A stretch of 6,433 bases of DNA, from contig JAGDMJ010000203.1 of assembly GCA_017860555.1 (NCBI GenBank), positions 1 to 6,433 on the forward strand. Direction: 5' to 3'. Position 1 is the stretch's first letter; each line of letters opens with the position of its first letter. The DNA is from Bacteroidota bacterium. Lineage in GTDB: Bacteria > Bacteroidota > Ignavibacteria > UBA10030 > UBA6906. Positions 1 to 5,544 of the stretch are shown here, one piece after another. The position numbers and the translations under genes are program-made. The notes beneath the pieces were generated by a model, which saw only the letters and a program-made list of their open reading frames with translations, searched no databases and was not told the DNA's origin.

Positions 1-72
1 GGTCAATAACTGTTCAAGCTTTTCCTGCATATTGGGCCTGTTGACCTCCAAACGGTGCACTCTATATGTCAT
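1..72 (-). CDS. Small duplicated hypothetical protein, first copy (3' end outside window)
   Basis: The first 24 codons are visible before the gene runs off the left edge. They start at an ATG whose codons read MTYRVHRLEV, with a strong Shine-Dalgarno GGAGGG just upstream (about 76-81). The peptide matches the complete gene at 2394-2552 except for two substitutions (His for Asn at residue 6, Pro for His at residue 13); the other three base differences are synonymous. The nucleotide match continues about 120 bp upstream of the start. No known family is recognised and the function is unknown. That two copies keep the same start, ribosome site and frame supports a real gene. The three-synonymous, two-nonsynonymous ratio is too small a sample to prove selection. 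Whether a methyltransferase gene follows this copy, as it does the other, cannot be seen. Confidence 0.55.
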   Translation of the reverse strand, partial: MTYRVHRLEVNRPNMQEKLEQLLT

Positions 73-191
73 ATGTCCCTCCGCGTTCTTGTGGTACCGT
101 GTCAACTATCCATTGGCAACGCTCTTATCATTGTGGGTGGGGGGCAGACTGCGTCTGCAACTGCTGTTGAATCGGGTGCGGACAACAATCG
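1..191 (-). repeat. Duplicated leader plus small-gene unit, copy 1
   Basis: Bases 1-191 align with 2481-2672, with roughly 20 differences and one single-base indel near 139, giving about 89% identity by hand alignment. The unit covers the 5' part of the small gene, its ribosome site and about 120 bp of upstream sequence. It is in the same orientation as the second copy. The true left boundary lies outside the window. Similarity ends near 191, just before the terminator of the lipoprotein gene. Confidence 0.85.
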
Positions 192-199
192 TCGACCGA

Positions 200-231
200 G
201 ATAAAGAAGCCCGGGCATCGCTGCCCGGCTT
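200..231 (-). terminator. Rho-independent terminator of the lipoprotein gene
   Basis: Read on the minus strand, this is a GC-rich stem (AAGCCGGGCA, loop GCGA, TGCCCGGGCTT; ten pairs with one bulged base) followed by the pyrimidine-rich CTTTATC. It lies about 20 nt after the TAA stop at 253-255, the right place to end transcription of the lipoprotein gene. It also separates that gene from the duplicated unit to the left. The tail is short of a perfect U-run. Confidence 0.7.
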
Positions 232-252
232 GACAGGATGAGGGCCATAGCC

Positions 253-951
253 TTAGCGTACTTGGATATTTCCGTGGTCAATGGGGAATAGAACCGGGAC
301 ACCAGTTCCCTCCAGTTGGTCCGTTGACCAACTAATGAAGGCGTCCGGATCCATAGTCAGCCAGAAGTCGCGCGACCCGTAGCCCGGGTCAACATCTGGG
401 GCGTCGGTGACGAACCATTGCGACAATTCATCGCTCGATGAGGCTCCCTCCCCATTGTCGACAAACACCTGGGCGAACCAGGCGGGCAGCGGCCATAATT
501 CCCATTTCGTCACTTCCACAACGAGGAAGGCTTTGTTGCCTTCTACCGCGAGCTTGATCACTTTTCCTTCAACTTTGCCGAAGAATCCACCTTCCACACT
601 TGGAGGGAGTTTGCCCAGAAATTGGTAACGGAACGACCCTGATGCCGTACCGCTACTGTACGCATCTGCCTGGACAGTCTCAACATTGTAGAACCGACCC
701 TTTTGCTTTGGACCCGGGATAGTCCCCCAAACGGAACCATCAGGGCCGTACCAAAGTGTGTAGTAAGCGTTGGCGCTCCCCCTCAAGGAATGTATAACCT
801 CGACTCCAGCCTTCGCCAAGCCCGTCGATGAAGTAGGCGAACTGAGTACCTGGTCCGTGGGTGAAACGACAGGCGATGAATTATCCGAGCATCCTAACAG
901 CACAAACGCCAAACTCGCCATCAGCACGAGAGCAACAGACAATATCTTCAT
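253..951 (-). CDS. Hypothetical exported lipoprotein (DNGEG-motif type)
   Basis: The 232-residue protein starts with a signal peptide (MKI, then a hydrophobic stretch to residue 19) and a lipobox LLGC with the acylated cysteine at residue 21. It is therefore expected to be a membrane-anchored lipoprotein. A Ser/Thr/Pro-rich linker follows (22-45). Then comes a soluble, probably beta-rich domain with GSFRYQF near 105, VEGNKAFL at 136-143 and FVDNGEG at 163-169. The order GxxxG, then V-x-GN-x-A, then DNGEG resembles a family of uncharacterised secreted bacterial domains I recall, but I cannot name a function. The ATG at 951 has only a modest ribosome site (AAAGGG). A strong promoter-like sequence lies about 180 nt upstream and a terminator follows, so it looks monocistronic. 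The start is fixed by the complete signal peptide. Confidence 0.85.
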   Translation of the reverse strand: MKILSVALVLMASLAFVLLGCSDNSSPVVSPTDQVLSSPTSSTGLAKAGVEVIHSLRGSANAYYTLWYGPDGSVWGTIPGPKQKGRFYNVETVQADAYSSGTASGSFRYQFLGKLPPSVEGGFFGKVEGKVIKLAVEGNKAFLVVEVTKWELWPLPAWFAQVFVDNGEGASSSDELSQWFVTDAPDVDPGYGSRDFWLTMDPDAFISWSTDQLEGTGVPVLFPIDHGNIQVR

Positions 952-1006
952 GACTTTGCCCTTTCTGATGATTTGTGGAATGAAAGAGGATGATAAGAGT
1001 GAGTCA

Positions 1007-1025
1007 CCACTTGCGAGACAAGTGG
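1007..1025 (-). promoter_or_regulatory. Perfect hairpin in the lipoprotein leader
   Basis: CCACTTG, a 5-nt loop, then CAAGTGG form a perfect 7-bp inverted repeat. It sits between the candidate promoter and the start codon at 951, so it would be transcribed in the 5' leader. It could be an RNA hairpin affecting stability or translation, or a protein-binding operator. Only the symmetry is directly seen. Confidence 0.45.
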
Positions 1026-1134
1026 GATTCTCGGATTTGATGGGACTGCGGGGTCGTCGGGCAGAACGAAGAACAGAACACTCGGCAGCTCGGTAGTTCC
1101 TCTATGGGAACCACACTTGCGCGCTTATCGGTGA

Positions 1135-1164
1135 AATATAGGCTTAGGGGAGGTGCATTGTCAA
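1135..1164 (-). promoter_or_regulatory. Sigma-70-type promoter for the lipoprotein gene
   Basis: On the minus strand there is a perfect -35 box TTGACA (1159-1164), an 18-nt spacer and a -10 box TATATT (1135-1140, five of six consensus bases). Transcription would start near 1128, giving a leader of about 177 nt before the ATG at 951. The -10 sequence also partly resembles the TAnnTTTG box of Bacteroidota (TATATTTC). No other gene is positioned to use it. Confidence 0.6.
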
Positions 1165-1436
1165 GGGAAAAACATCTTTAAGGCCGAGGGACTTCACAAA
1201 TCAAGCACTGATTCCTCCCACTTGAGCTATTCCAAGGGTCTTGTTCGTTCTTCGGGAATCTCTTCCATCAGAACTCTATCAGAATCGGAACCCGGGCAAC
1301 AACACCCCCCTCAGGAGTGCGTTTCGACTCGATTGATGCGAGGCCTGTGTGAACCTATCAAGACGCAATCTCGAACGAGTGACAATATCGACGAGCAATG
1401 GCCAAGGCGTACGACTCGGAACACACTCTTCAAGAT

Positions 1437-1510
1437 TGAGGAGATTCACACCTGCGCAGCTGAGGACCAGACGATCCGGGAGCCAGTCGTGATGCGACTG
1501 AATCTCCTCA
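1437..1510. repeat. 12-bp perfect long-range inverted repeat with inner hairpin
   Basis: TGAGGAGATTCA at 1437-1448 is exactly complementary to TGAATCTCCTCA at 1499-1510. Next to and overlapping the right arm is a second hairpin, CAGTCG (1484-1489), loop TGATG, CGACTG (1495-1500). The two structures compete for 1499-1500. The segment is in the gene-free region and could be a structured RNA, a transcription-stop structure or a decayed element. No RNA family is recognised. Confidence 0.4.
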
Positions 1511-1543
1511 CGGGGTGATGTCCGCTATAGGAGAGGCCCACAT

Positions 1544-1562
1544 TGTTATCTCGACGATAACA
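1544..1562 (-). terminator. Candidate stem-loop after the methyltransferase gene
   Basis: TGTTATC, loop TCGAC, GATAACA form a perfect 7-bp inverted repeat 38 nt beyond the stop of the methyltransferase gene on the minus strand. It lacks a U-run, so it is at best a weak terminator or an RNA 3'-end stabiliser. It could equally be an operator-like palindrome. Confidence 0.3.
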
Positions 1563-1600
1563 CGATGTACGGGAGACTCAACCGTTGACCACATAACGTT

Positions 1601-2374
1601 CTACGCACTCGTTGCAGGACGAGGGATTCTCCATGGTATGAGCATCGGAACCGTTTTCTTGTATTGCACATAAGGGTCCCCAAATTCAACCGTGAGATCA
1701 CGTTCTTCGAGAAGCGTAGCGACACAAATCCATGCTGTCCACAGCACATTGAAGAGGAGTCGATCTGTTGTCACATCGGGATTTGCCCAAAACATCAACA
1801 AGACGGCTGAATAGAGCGGGTGGCGCATCCACTTGTAAGGGCCTCGTATGATGATTGGCCCAGGTTGGTATTTTTTGTCGCGCAGGTGGGCTCTGATTGG
1901 TCCTATCCCCAGTGGATCGAAAGGCCGGAGCGAAGAGGCGCCTGAAATGAACAGCAGCAACCCCAAGAGATTACACATTGCGACAATGGTGCGGGCTGTA
2001 CCGTGGAGAACTAAAATAGTCGTCTCCGATTTTTGCCAAAAAACGGCCACAAGGGCCAGAGCAATGCCGGAGGCAATCGCATAAATCGCGTTATCATACT
2101 GCTGCGGAAAGATCTTCATGACCTGTCGACGAAACGATTTGCGTACCATTCCGCTATGCTGAACAAAGAAGAGAAGCGACAGGCAAGTATCCCACAGTAG
2201 TATCTGGATCTCGAACCAGCCAACGAACCGGATAGTGAAACCAAGACTTTCGCCAAAAACGAGCAGGAACACTGAACCTGTGCCGAGAACAATCGACAGC
2301 ACAATGAACACGTAGTCCCATACTGTAGACGCGGACTTCAGTTTTGGGTGGGCGTCCAGCGTGAAGACATGCAT
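1601..2374 (-). CDS. Integral-membrane S-methyltransferase (NnrU/ICMT/MddA-like)
   Basis: The 257-residue polytopic membrane protein probably has five or six helices (about 19-41, 54-72, 94-113, 121-146, 189-206 and 207-222). Its C-terminal half carries the isoprenylcysteine/phospholipid methyltransferase-type signature: RGPYKWMRHPLY at 177-188, EERDL at 223-227, FGDPYVQY at 231-238 and PMLIP at 243-247. In this superfamily these segments bind S-adenosylmethionine and form the active site. The QHS motif at 72-74, FDPLG near 152 and overall length recall methanethiol S-methyltransferase (MddA, which makes dimethyl sulfide), but the substrate cannot be fixed from sequence, so no symbol is given. 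The ATG at 2374 has a good ribosome site (GGGAGGA, about 7 nt away). It lies 19 bp after the small gene at 2394-2552, suggesting cotranscription. All key motifs are intact. Confidence 0.85.
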   Translation of the reverse strand: MHVFTLDAHPKLKSASTVWDYVFIVLSIVLGTGSVFLLVFGESLGFTIRFVGWFEIQILLWDTCLSLLFFVQHSGMVRKSFRRQVMKIFPQQYDNAIYAIASGIALALVAVFWQKSETTILVLHGTARTIVAMCNLLGLLLFISGASSLRPFDPLGIGPIRAHLRDKKYQPGPIIIRGPYKWMRHPLYSAVLLMFWANPDVTTDRLLFNVLWTAWICVATLLEERDLTVEFGDPYVQYKKTVPMLIPWRIPRPATSA

Positions 2375-2393
2375 CGGGTTATCCTCCCGGTTT

Positions 2394-2552
2394 CTATTTG
2401 TTTCCCTGGGACGCGGGGATGGGAATCAGGGGCTTGTGTGTTTTCTTGCAGTAGGCCAAATACCGCGCGCCGAGCAACTTGGTTAACAACTGCTCAAGCT
2501 TTTCCTGCATATTGTGCCTGTTGACCTCCAAACGGTTCACTCTATATGTCAT
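2394..2552 (-). CDS. Small duplicated hypothetical protein, complete copy
   Basis: This codes for 52 residues, beginning MTYRVNRLEV and ending PIPASQGNK. I chose the ATG at 2552 over the longer TTG start at 2585 because GGAGGG lies 4 nt upstream and because both copies of the unit keep it. The first half is probably helical (NMQEKLEQLLTKLLGARYLAY, amphipathic with leucines spaced for a helix) and the tail is basic and proline-containing. There is no signal peptide or membrane segment, and no family is recognised. Its stop is 19 bp before the start of the membrane methyltransferase, so the two are likely one transcript. A partial second copy of this gene and its leader lies at 1-72. The nearest upstream gene ends at 2679 with no clear terminator between, so read-through from it is possible. 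Confidence 0.6.
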   Translation of the reverse strand: MTYRVNRLEVNRHNMQEKLEQLLTKLLGARYLAYCKKTHKPLIPIPASQGNK

Positions 2553-2672
2553 ATGTCCCTCCGCCTTCTTGTGGAACCTTGTCAACTATCACTTCGCAAC
2601 GCTCTTGTCATTGTGGGTGCGAGGGCAGACTGCGTTTGCAGCTGCTGCTGAATCGGGCGCGGTCAACGAGCG
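2481..2672 (-). repeat. Duplicated leader plus small-gene unit, copy 2
   Basis: This is the second copy of the block at 1-191, in the same orientation and about 89% identical with one single-base indel. It covers the start of the small gene and about 120 bp upstream. Its right end stops some 6 bp short of the stop codon of the T9SS-secreted propeller gene. The left limit may extend further over the rest of the small gene, which cannot be compared here. Confidence 0.85.
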
Positions 2673-2678
2673 AGAGCG

Positions 2679-3950
2679 TTATCTCAGAAGCAGCAATCGT
2701 CTCGTCTGTATGACATTTGCTGCTGATAATCGGCAGAAGTACACTCCGCTTGACAATGCGGACGCATCGAACTTCACCTCGTGGACTCCAGCGTCCCTCC
2801 GTTCGTTCACAAGCAGCGCCACTTCACGACCTAGCATGTCGCACACTTGTAACCTCACTATCGAAGATTGCGGCAACTCGTACGTGATGGTCGTCGAGGA
2901 GTTGAACGGGTTCGGGTAGTTCGGCAGGAGCGTGCACTCAGCCGGCAAGCCGGAAGCCGGGTCTCCAACCGCACTGGGCGCACCCCAACCGCCGTTCGTG
3001 GTGCGGATGACGATGCCGCGGTAGCCGACCGCCCAGCCTACGCTCGTGTCGATGAAGCAGACGGCACGCAGATCAAGATTGGTGTTGCTCTGTTGCTGTA
3101 TCCACGTCACACCGCCATCTCTTGTCCTGAACACTTTTCCTCCAGACCCGACCAGCGTTCCGACGGCTGGGTCCTTAAACGACATCCCCTGGACCGAGAC
3201 GGGGATGGGGGAGACTCCGTGCCAGGTTGCGCCGCCATCCATCGTGCGATAGATAGAATCTCCCGCAGCATAGCCAACAGTCGCATTGGCAAACGAGAGT
3301 GCGGTAACGACCCGGCCGGGGGAGTACTTCACCGTATCCCAGCTTCCCCCTCCGTCCGTGGTCCTGAGTATAACGCCCAGGTTACCGGGTCGCAGATTGT
3401 TCCCTCCCACGACAATCCAGGTGCTGTTGCTCACATGTTCGACCCCGAAGTAATTCACATCGTATGGGCCACTATAGCCGGAGAGGGCAGTCCACTTTGC
3501 CCCACCATCACTAGAGCTGAAGATGACACTATACGTGCCGACAGTCATCCCCGTGCTTCCGGAGAAATGCACGGCCCGCAGAGTAGCAGGGTAGAAACCA
3601 AGGGAATCGTAGCTCCACGACTGTCCGGCATCGCTGGTCCGGAACGTTGTCGCCCCGACCGTCACCCAGTGGCTAGAATCGAAGCAGTGGACAGCTGTGA
3701 ACAGGTTCTCCTGTCCGTACGCTCCGTATGCAGGCGCAAGCTCGAGCCAGGTCTTTCCGCCGTCCGTTGTCCGCTTTGCCGAGTCGCCGACCAAGACACC
3801 CGCATTTGCACTTGTGAACTCCACGTCCCATAGATTCCCGATGGTCTGTATGTGGATCGTGTCTTTTGTCCAGCCGTCCTGCGCGCGTGACGCGCTTGCG
3901 AAGAAGAGAGAGCCCAAGAGTGCGGCGACGAAAAAGAAGTGGGTTCTCAT
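2679..3950 (-). CDS. Secreted seven-bladed Asp-box (Ycf48-like) propeller with T9SS sorting domain
   Basis: The 423-residue protein has a Sec signal peptide (about 1-23, ending SRAQ). It then has seven regularly spaced Asp-box motifs of the S/T-x-D-x-G-x-x-W type at about 62-68, 106-112, 147-153, 198-204, 237-243, 277-283 and a degenerate one at 318-322 (TNGGW). This count fits one seven-bladed beta-propeller of the Ycf48/BNR kind. Residues 342-423 form a classic C-terminal sorting domain (NYPNPFN, LGREV, SGVYF, basic end), which in this phylum directs export through the type IX system and anchoring or release at the cell surface. Ycf48 itself is a photosystem II assembly factor; here the fold only indicates a binding scaffold. 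The ATG at 3950 has a good ribosome site (GGGAG). It lies 45 bp after the truncated Asp-box gene. Confidence 0.9.
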   Translation of the reverse strand: MRTHFFFVAALLGSLFFASASRAQDGWTKDTIHIQTIGNLWDVEFTSANAGVLVGDSAKRTTDGGKTWLELAPAYGAYGQENLFTAVHCFDSSHWVTVGATTFRTSDAGQSWSYDSLGFYPATLRAVHFSGSTGMTVGTYSVIFSSSDGGAKWTALSGYSGPYDVNYFGVEHVSNSTWIVVGGNNLRPGNLGVILRTTDGGGSWDTVKYSPGRVVTALSFANATVGYAAGDSIYRTMDGGATWHGVSPIPVSVQGMSFKDPAVGTLVGSGGKVFRTRDGGVTWIQQQSNTNLDLRAVCFIDTSVGWAVGYRGIVIRTTNGGWGAPSAVGDPASGLPAECTLLPNYPNPFNSSTTITYELPQSSIVRLQVCDMLGREVALLVNERRDAGVHEVKFDASALSSGVYFCRLSAANVIQTRRLLLLR

Positions 3951-3995
3951 ACGATCTCCCTCTCGGTCTATTGTGGATGGTTTTGTTGACTCGAG

Positions 3996-4379
3996 TCACG
4001 TCCCGGAGACGGCAAGAGCCCTGACGATCTTGTTCGTTAGCCCTGTGGCAGACCAGTTTGTACCGTTGTCGGTCGACAGAAAGACGCCGCTGCCGTAGGT
4101 CCCGGCAAGGAGATTCCCGCCGCCTATGCCGTTGGGACCAACGGCAAGCGCCTGAACATTAGGATCCGTCAAGCCGGAATTGACTTCTGTCCAGATTGCT
4201 CCATTATCCATGGAGCGGAAGACGCCACGATTGGTGGAACAAAAGAGATTCGTTCCTAGAGCGGTAATGGCATAGACATCACCGCCATAGGGTCCGTTGG
4301 TTTGTACCCATTGGGCGCTCGTCACCCCGGCACAGAATATGCCGATCGCACACCAGCACAGAAGAAACGCACGTGTCAT
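3996..4379 (-). CDS. Short Asp-box repeat protein lacking a sorting domain, probably truncated
   Basis: The protein has 127 residues from the ATG at 4379, chosen because it begins a signal peptide (MTRAFLLCWC, cleavage after TSAQ near 23). The in-frame extension upstream to 4535 has no signal-like character. The mature part opens with WVQTNGPYGG and has two repeats with Asp-boxes at 56-63 (SMDNGAIW) and 102-109 (STDNGTNW). In related proteins of this phylum such repeats run on many times and end with a T9SS domain. Here the protein stops at RALAVSGT, just where the next repeat would continue with NLFAGT, so a deletion or nonsense event is likely. No sorting domain is present before the next gene 45 bp on. 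The ribosome site is poor. It could still be made and exported to the periplasm. Confidence 0.65.
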   Translation of the reverse strand: MTRAFLLCWCAIGIFCAGVTSAQWVQTNGPYGGDVYAITALGTNLFCSTNRGVFRSMDNGAIWTEVNSGLTDPNVQALAVGPNGIGGGNLLAGTYGSGVFLSTDNGTNWSATGLTNKIVRALAVSGT

Positions 4380-4468
4380 GCCGCGCTTGTGTGTTAAGTG
4401 CAAGTGAGGGAAGGATAACTCATAGCGGAAGGCGGGGTGTCGTCGGGTAGGACGGTATCGCAGAAACA

Positions 4469-4508
4469 CCCCTCGACTCGTCCGCGCTTCGCACGGACTC
4501 GCTCGGGG
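4469..4508 (+). repeat. Structured palindromic element, copy B
   Basis: The arms CCCCTCGACTC (4469-4479) and TCGCTCGGGG (4499-4508) enclose a small hairpin, GTCCG (4480-4484), a 9-nt loop, CGGAC (4494-4498). The outer arms are identical to those of the element at 6098-6141, which is in the opposite orientation, while the inner stem differs in sequence and length yet is self-complementary in each. It lies in the leader of the Asp-box gene. I infer a dispersed structured intergenic element rather than a gene. Confidence 0.65.
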
Positions 4509-4566
4509 TAAACTCGGCGGCGCACCAACTTCCACGTCAAGTCAGAGCGCATAATGTTGGTGGAGG

Positions 4567-4595
4567 AATGTACTACTCCTCTTTTCGAAAGTCAA
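4567..4595 (-). promoter_or_regulatory. Candidate sigma-70-type promoter for the Asp-box gene pair
   Basis: On the minus strand there is TTGACT (4590-4595, five of six -35 bases), a 17-nt spacer and TACATT (4567-4572, four of six -10 bases). Start of transcription near 4560 would give a leader of about 180 nt before 4379, similar to that of the lipoprotein gene. It would drive 4379 and, by the 45-bp spacing, 3950. Confidence 0.4.
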
Positions 4596-4646
4596 ATACA
4601 CTCAAGAATCCCAAGGGCTTTACGGGGATTTTTCAGAGCTGCAATT

Positions 4647-4671
4647 GTCGGGGCTCTTTAGGGACCCCGAC
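4647..4671 (-). terminator. GC-rich stem-loop after the small membrane gene
   Basis: GTCGGGG (4647-4653) and CCCCGAC (4665-4671) are perfect complements around an 11-nt loop. On the minus strand it lies about 118 nt past the stop at 4789. There is no adjacent U-run, so it may be an RNA 3' end structure or an intergenic palindrome rather than a true intrinsic terminator. Confidence 0.3.
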
Positions 4672-4710
4672 GTGATGCCGGGGTTGAAGGGGTTGAGCCA
4701 ACTCCATTGA

Positions 4711-4724
4711 CCATAGTCTATGGA
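4711..4724. repeat. CCATAGTCTATGGA palindromic repeat, copy 1
   Basis: This is an exact 14-nt match to 5061-5074. Here it sits inside a longer palindromic tract: ATAGTC, TATG, GACTAT forms a 6-bp hairpin, and TTGAC before and GTCAA after (to about 4741) add outer symmetry. It is gene-free sequence beyond the 3' end of the small membrane gene. Confidence 0.6.
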
Positions 4725-4788
4725 CTATCGACCATTGTCAATCGGTTGTGCACGGGTGCAGACAAGTCGCGAAGAATTGTGAACCAAA

Positions 4789-4980
4789 TCAGGGTGTGTG
4801 TCCCAACCGCTCGTCCTTCGTCGCTTTGTTCGTCTTGAGGAATTGCTGTACGTTCACCCCCGTGACGATGATACCTATGACGACTGCGCCATACTTTGCG
4901 GTAACTATCCCGCCGACAATGAGCGCGAGTCCCAGGACGAGGACCAGAGCCTGCACAATGAGACGCACTCGGGTATTCAT
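4789..4980 (-). CDS. Small two-helix membrane protein
   Basis: This codes for 63 residues starting MNTRVRLIVQ. I chose the ATG at 4980 rather than the in-frame ATG at 4992 because the GGAGG ribosome site lies between them, 6 nt ahead of 4980. Two hydrophobic segments, about 7-24 (ending at VGGIV) and 28-44 (YGAVVIGIIVTGVNV), predict two membrane helices joined by a short TAK turn. A polar, charged tail (LKTNKATKDERLGHTP) follows. No family is recognised and the function is unknown. The clear ribosome site and concentrated hydrophobic helices support a real gene. It stands alone, with gene-free sequence on both sides and a 14-nt palindromic repeat at each flank. Confidence 0.75.
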   Translation of the reverse strand: MNTRVRLIVQALVLVLGLALIVGGIVTAKYGAVVIGIIVTGVNVQQFLKTNKATKDERLGHTP

Positions 4981-5544
4981 CGAAACCTCCATCAGTTAAC
5001 TCGGGCTGTACCACTCCCTTACTTGCCGGTACGTGTCGCACGGTCTATTGTTTCGCTTTCCCATAGTCTATGGATTTCAGACGGCTTTTCTCCCTTTGCC
5101 AGTTGTGCTCGACTTGATTGCTGGAACTTTGCCGAGGACAGGGCGGAAAATCCAGGCAGGCAACTTCAGTAAGGTGCGGAAGTTACTGCTCTTGAGGTAA
5201 TGTCGAAAATTCATGCTAACAGAAGACGGGAGGCTTGAGGGTTGCTCAGGCGTTCCGTTATTTTATGCCTCAGTTGTGCCAGTGTCAAGCCGGAGAAGGG
5301 AGAGAGCGCACCAGAAAAGCGAGCTCGCAGAAAAGGTAAGGTGATCAGAAAACGGCAATCGGGGAGCGTGCTGGGGGGCAAGCGCTCGACAAACGGAAAA
5401 AGGGCGGACTCACGAGGACTGGGTGTCTCAAACATGGCCCACCTACCAAGACCTCTCCAAAATGTGACTTTAGAACAAATCCTTGAAGGAGGATTCGGAA
5501 AAATCGCCTTGTCGCTGTAATACCTGTAAAGGAGGACATGGATT
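4981..5544. other. Intergenic region before the four-helix-bundle pseudogene
   Basis: This 564-bp stretch has no confidently recognisable gene. It holds the second CCATAGTCTATGGA copy at 5061-5074. A plus-strand frame at 5242-5520 starts at TTG with GGGAGG about 8 nt upstream and ends 24 bp before the pseudogene. It is very basic and low in complexity (Arg/Lys/Ser/Gly) and has no motif, so I do not call it a gene. Minus-strand frames over the same bases also lack motifs. Confidence 0.5.
5061..5074. repeat. CCATAGTCTATGGA palindromic repeat, copy 2
   Basis: This 14-nt copy is identical to 4711-4724 and lies about 80 nt upstream of the small membrane protein start. The core CCATA-GTC-TATGG is self-complementary. 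The sequences next to the two copies do not otherwise match. Confidence 0.6.

Larger units (their letters stand above)
952..1600. other. Long intergenic region without a convincing gene
   Basis: This 649-bp stretch lies between the methyltransferase stop and the lipoprotein start. The minus strand has no open frame above about 60 codons. The only plus-strand frame (1153-1518) has a GTG fused to its putative ribosome site, a low-complexity hydrophilic composition and no recognisable motif. What can be supported is a promoter at 1135-1164, a leader hairpin at 1007-1025, a long-range inverted repeat at 1437-1510 and a small palindrome at 1544-1562. Each is listed separately. Confidence 0.6.
4380..4788. 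other. Intergenic region between the Asp-box gene and the small membrane protein
   Basis: This 409-bp stretch has no recognisable gene. It holds the leader and promoter of the Asp-box gene, the structured palindromic element at 4469-4508, a GC-rich inverted repeat at 4647-4671 and the CCATAGTCTATGGA repeat near 4711. The open frame extending the Asp-box gene to 4535 runs through the palindromic element and is taken as chance. Confidence 0.6.

Noticed and set aside
1153..1518. 121-codon plus-strand open frame in the intergenic region
   Set aside because: The GTG start overlaps the purine-rich run that would be its ribosome site, the composition is hydrophilic and motif-free, and the minus-strand promoter overlaps its start.
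2553..2585. TTG start for the 52-residue gene
   Set aside because: The ATG at 2552 has GGAGGG at proper distance; no ribosome site serves the TTG.
2479..2919. Plus-strand open frame across the duplicated unit (similar one at 32-241)
   Set aside because: The two frames agree only over about 30 residues and then diverge because of a one-base indel. The minus-strand small gene with its ribosome site is the better explanation.
2868..3833. 321-codon plus-strand open frame
   Set aside because: It lies wholly antisense to the propeller gene. Its translation is Arg-rich with no motif, while the minus strand gives a signal peptide, seven Asp-boxes and a sorting domain.
4380..4535. N-terminal extension of the short Asp-box protein
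   Set aside because: The extra residues are Arg/Pro-rich and would bury a clear signal peptide. They run through the palindromic element and the leader.
5242..5520. 92-codon basic open frame ahead of the four-helix-bundle pseudogene
   Set aside because: It has a TTG start, an extremely basic low-complexity sequence and no motif. The ribosome-like GGGAGG and the 24-bp spacing to the next gene leave a small chance that it is real.
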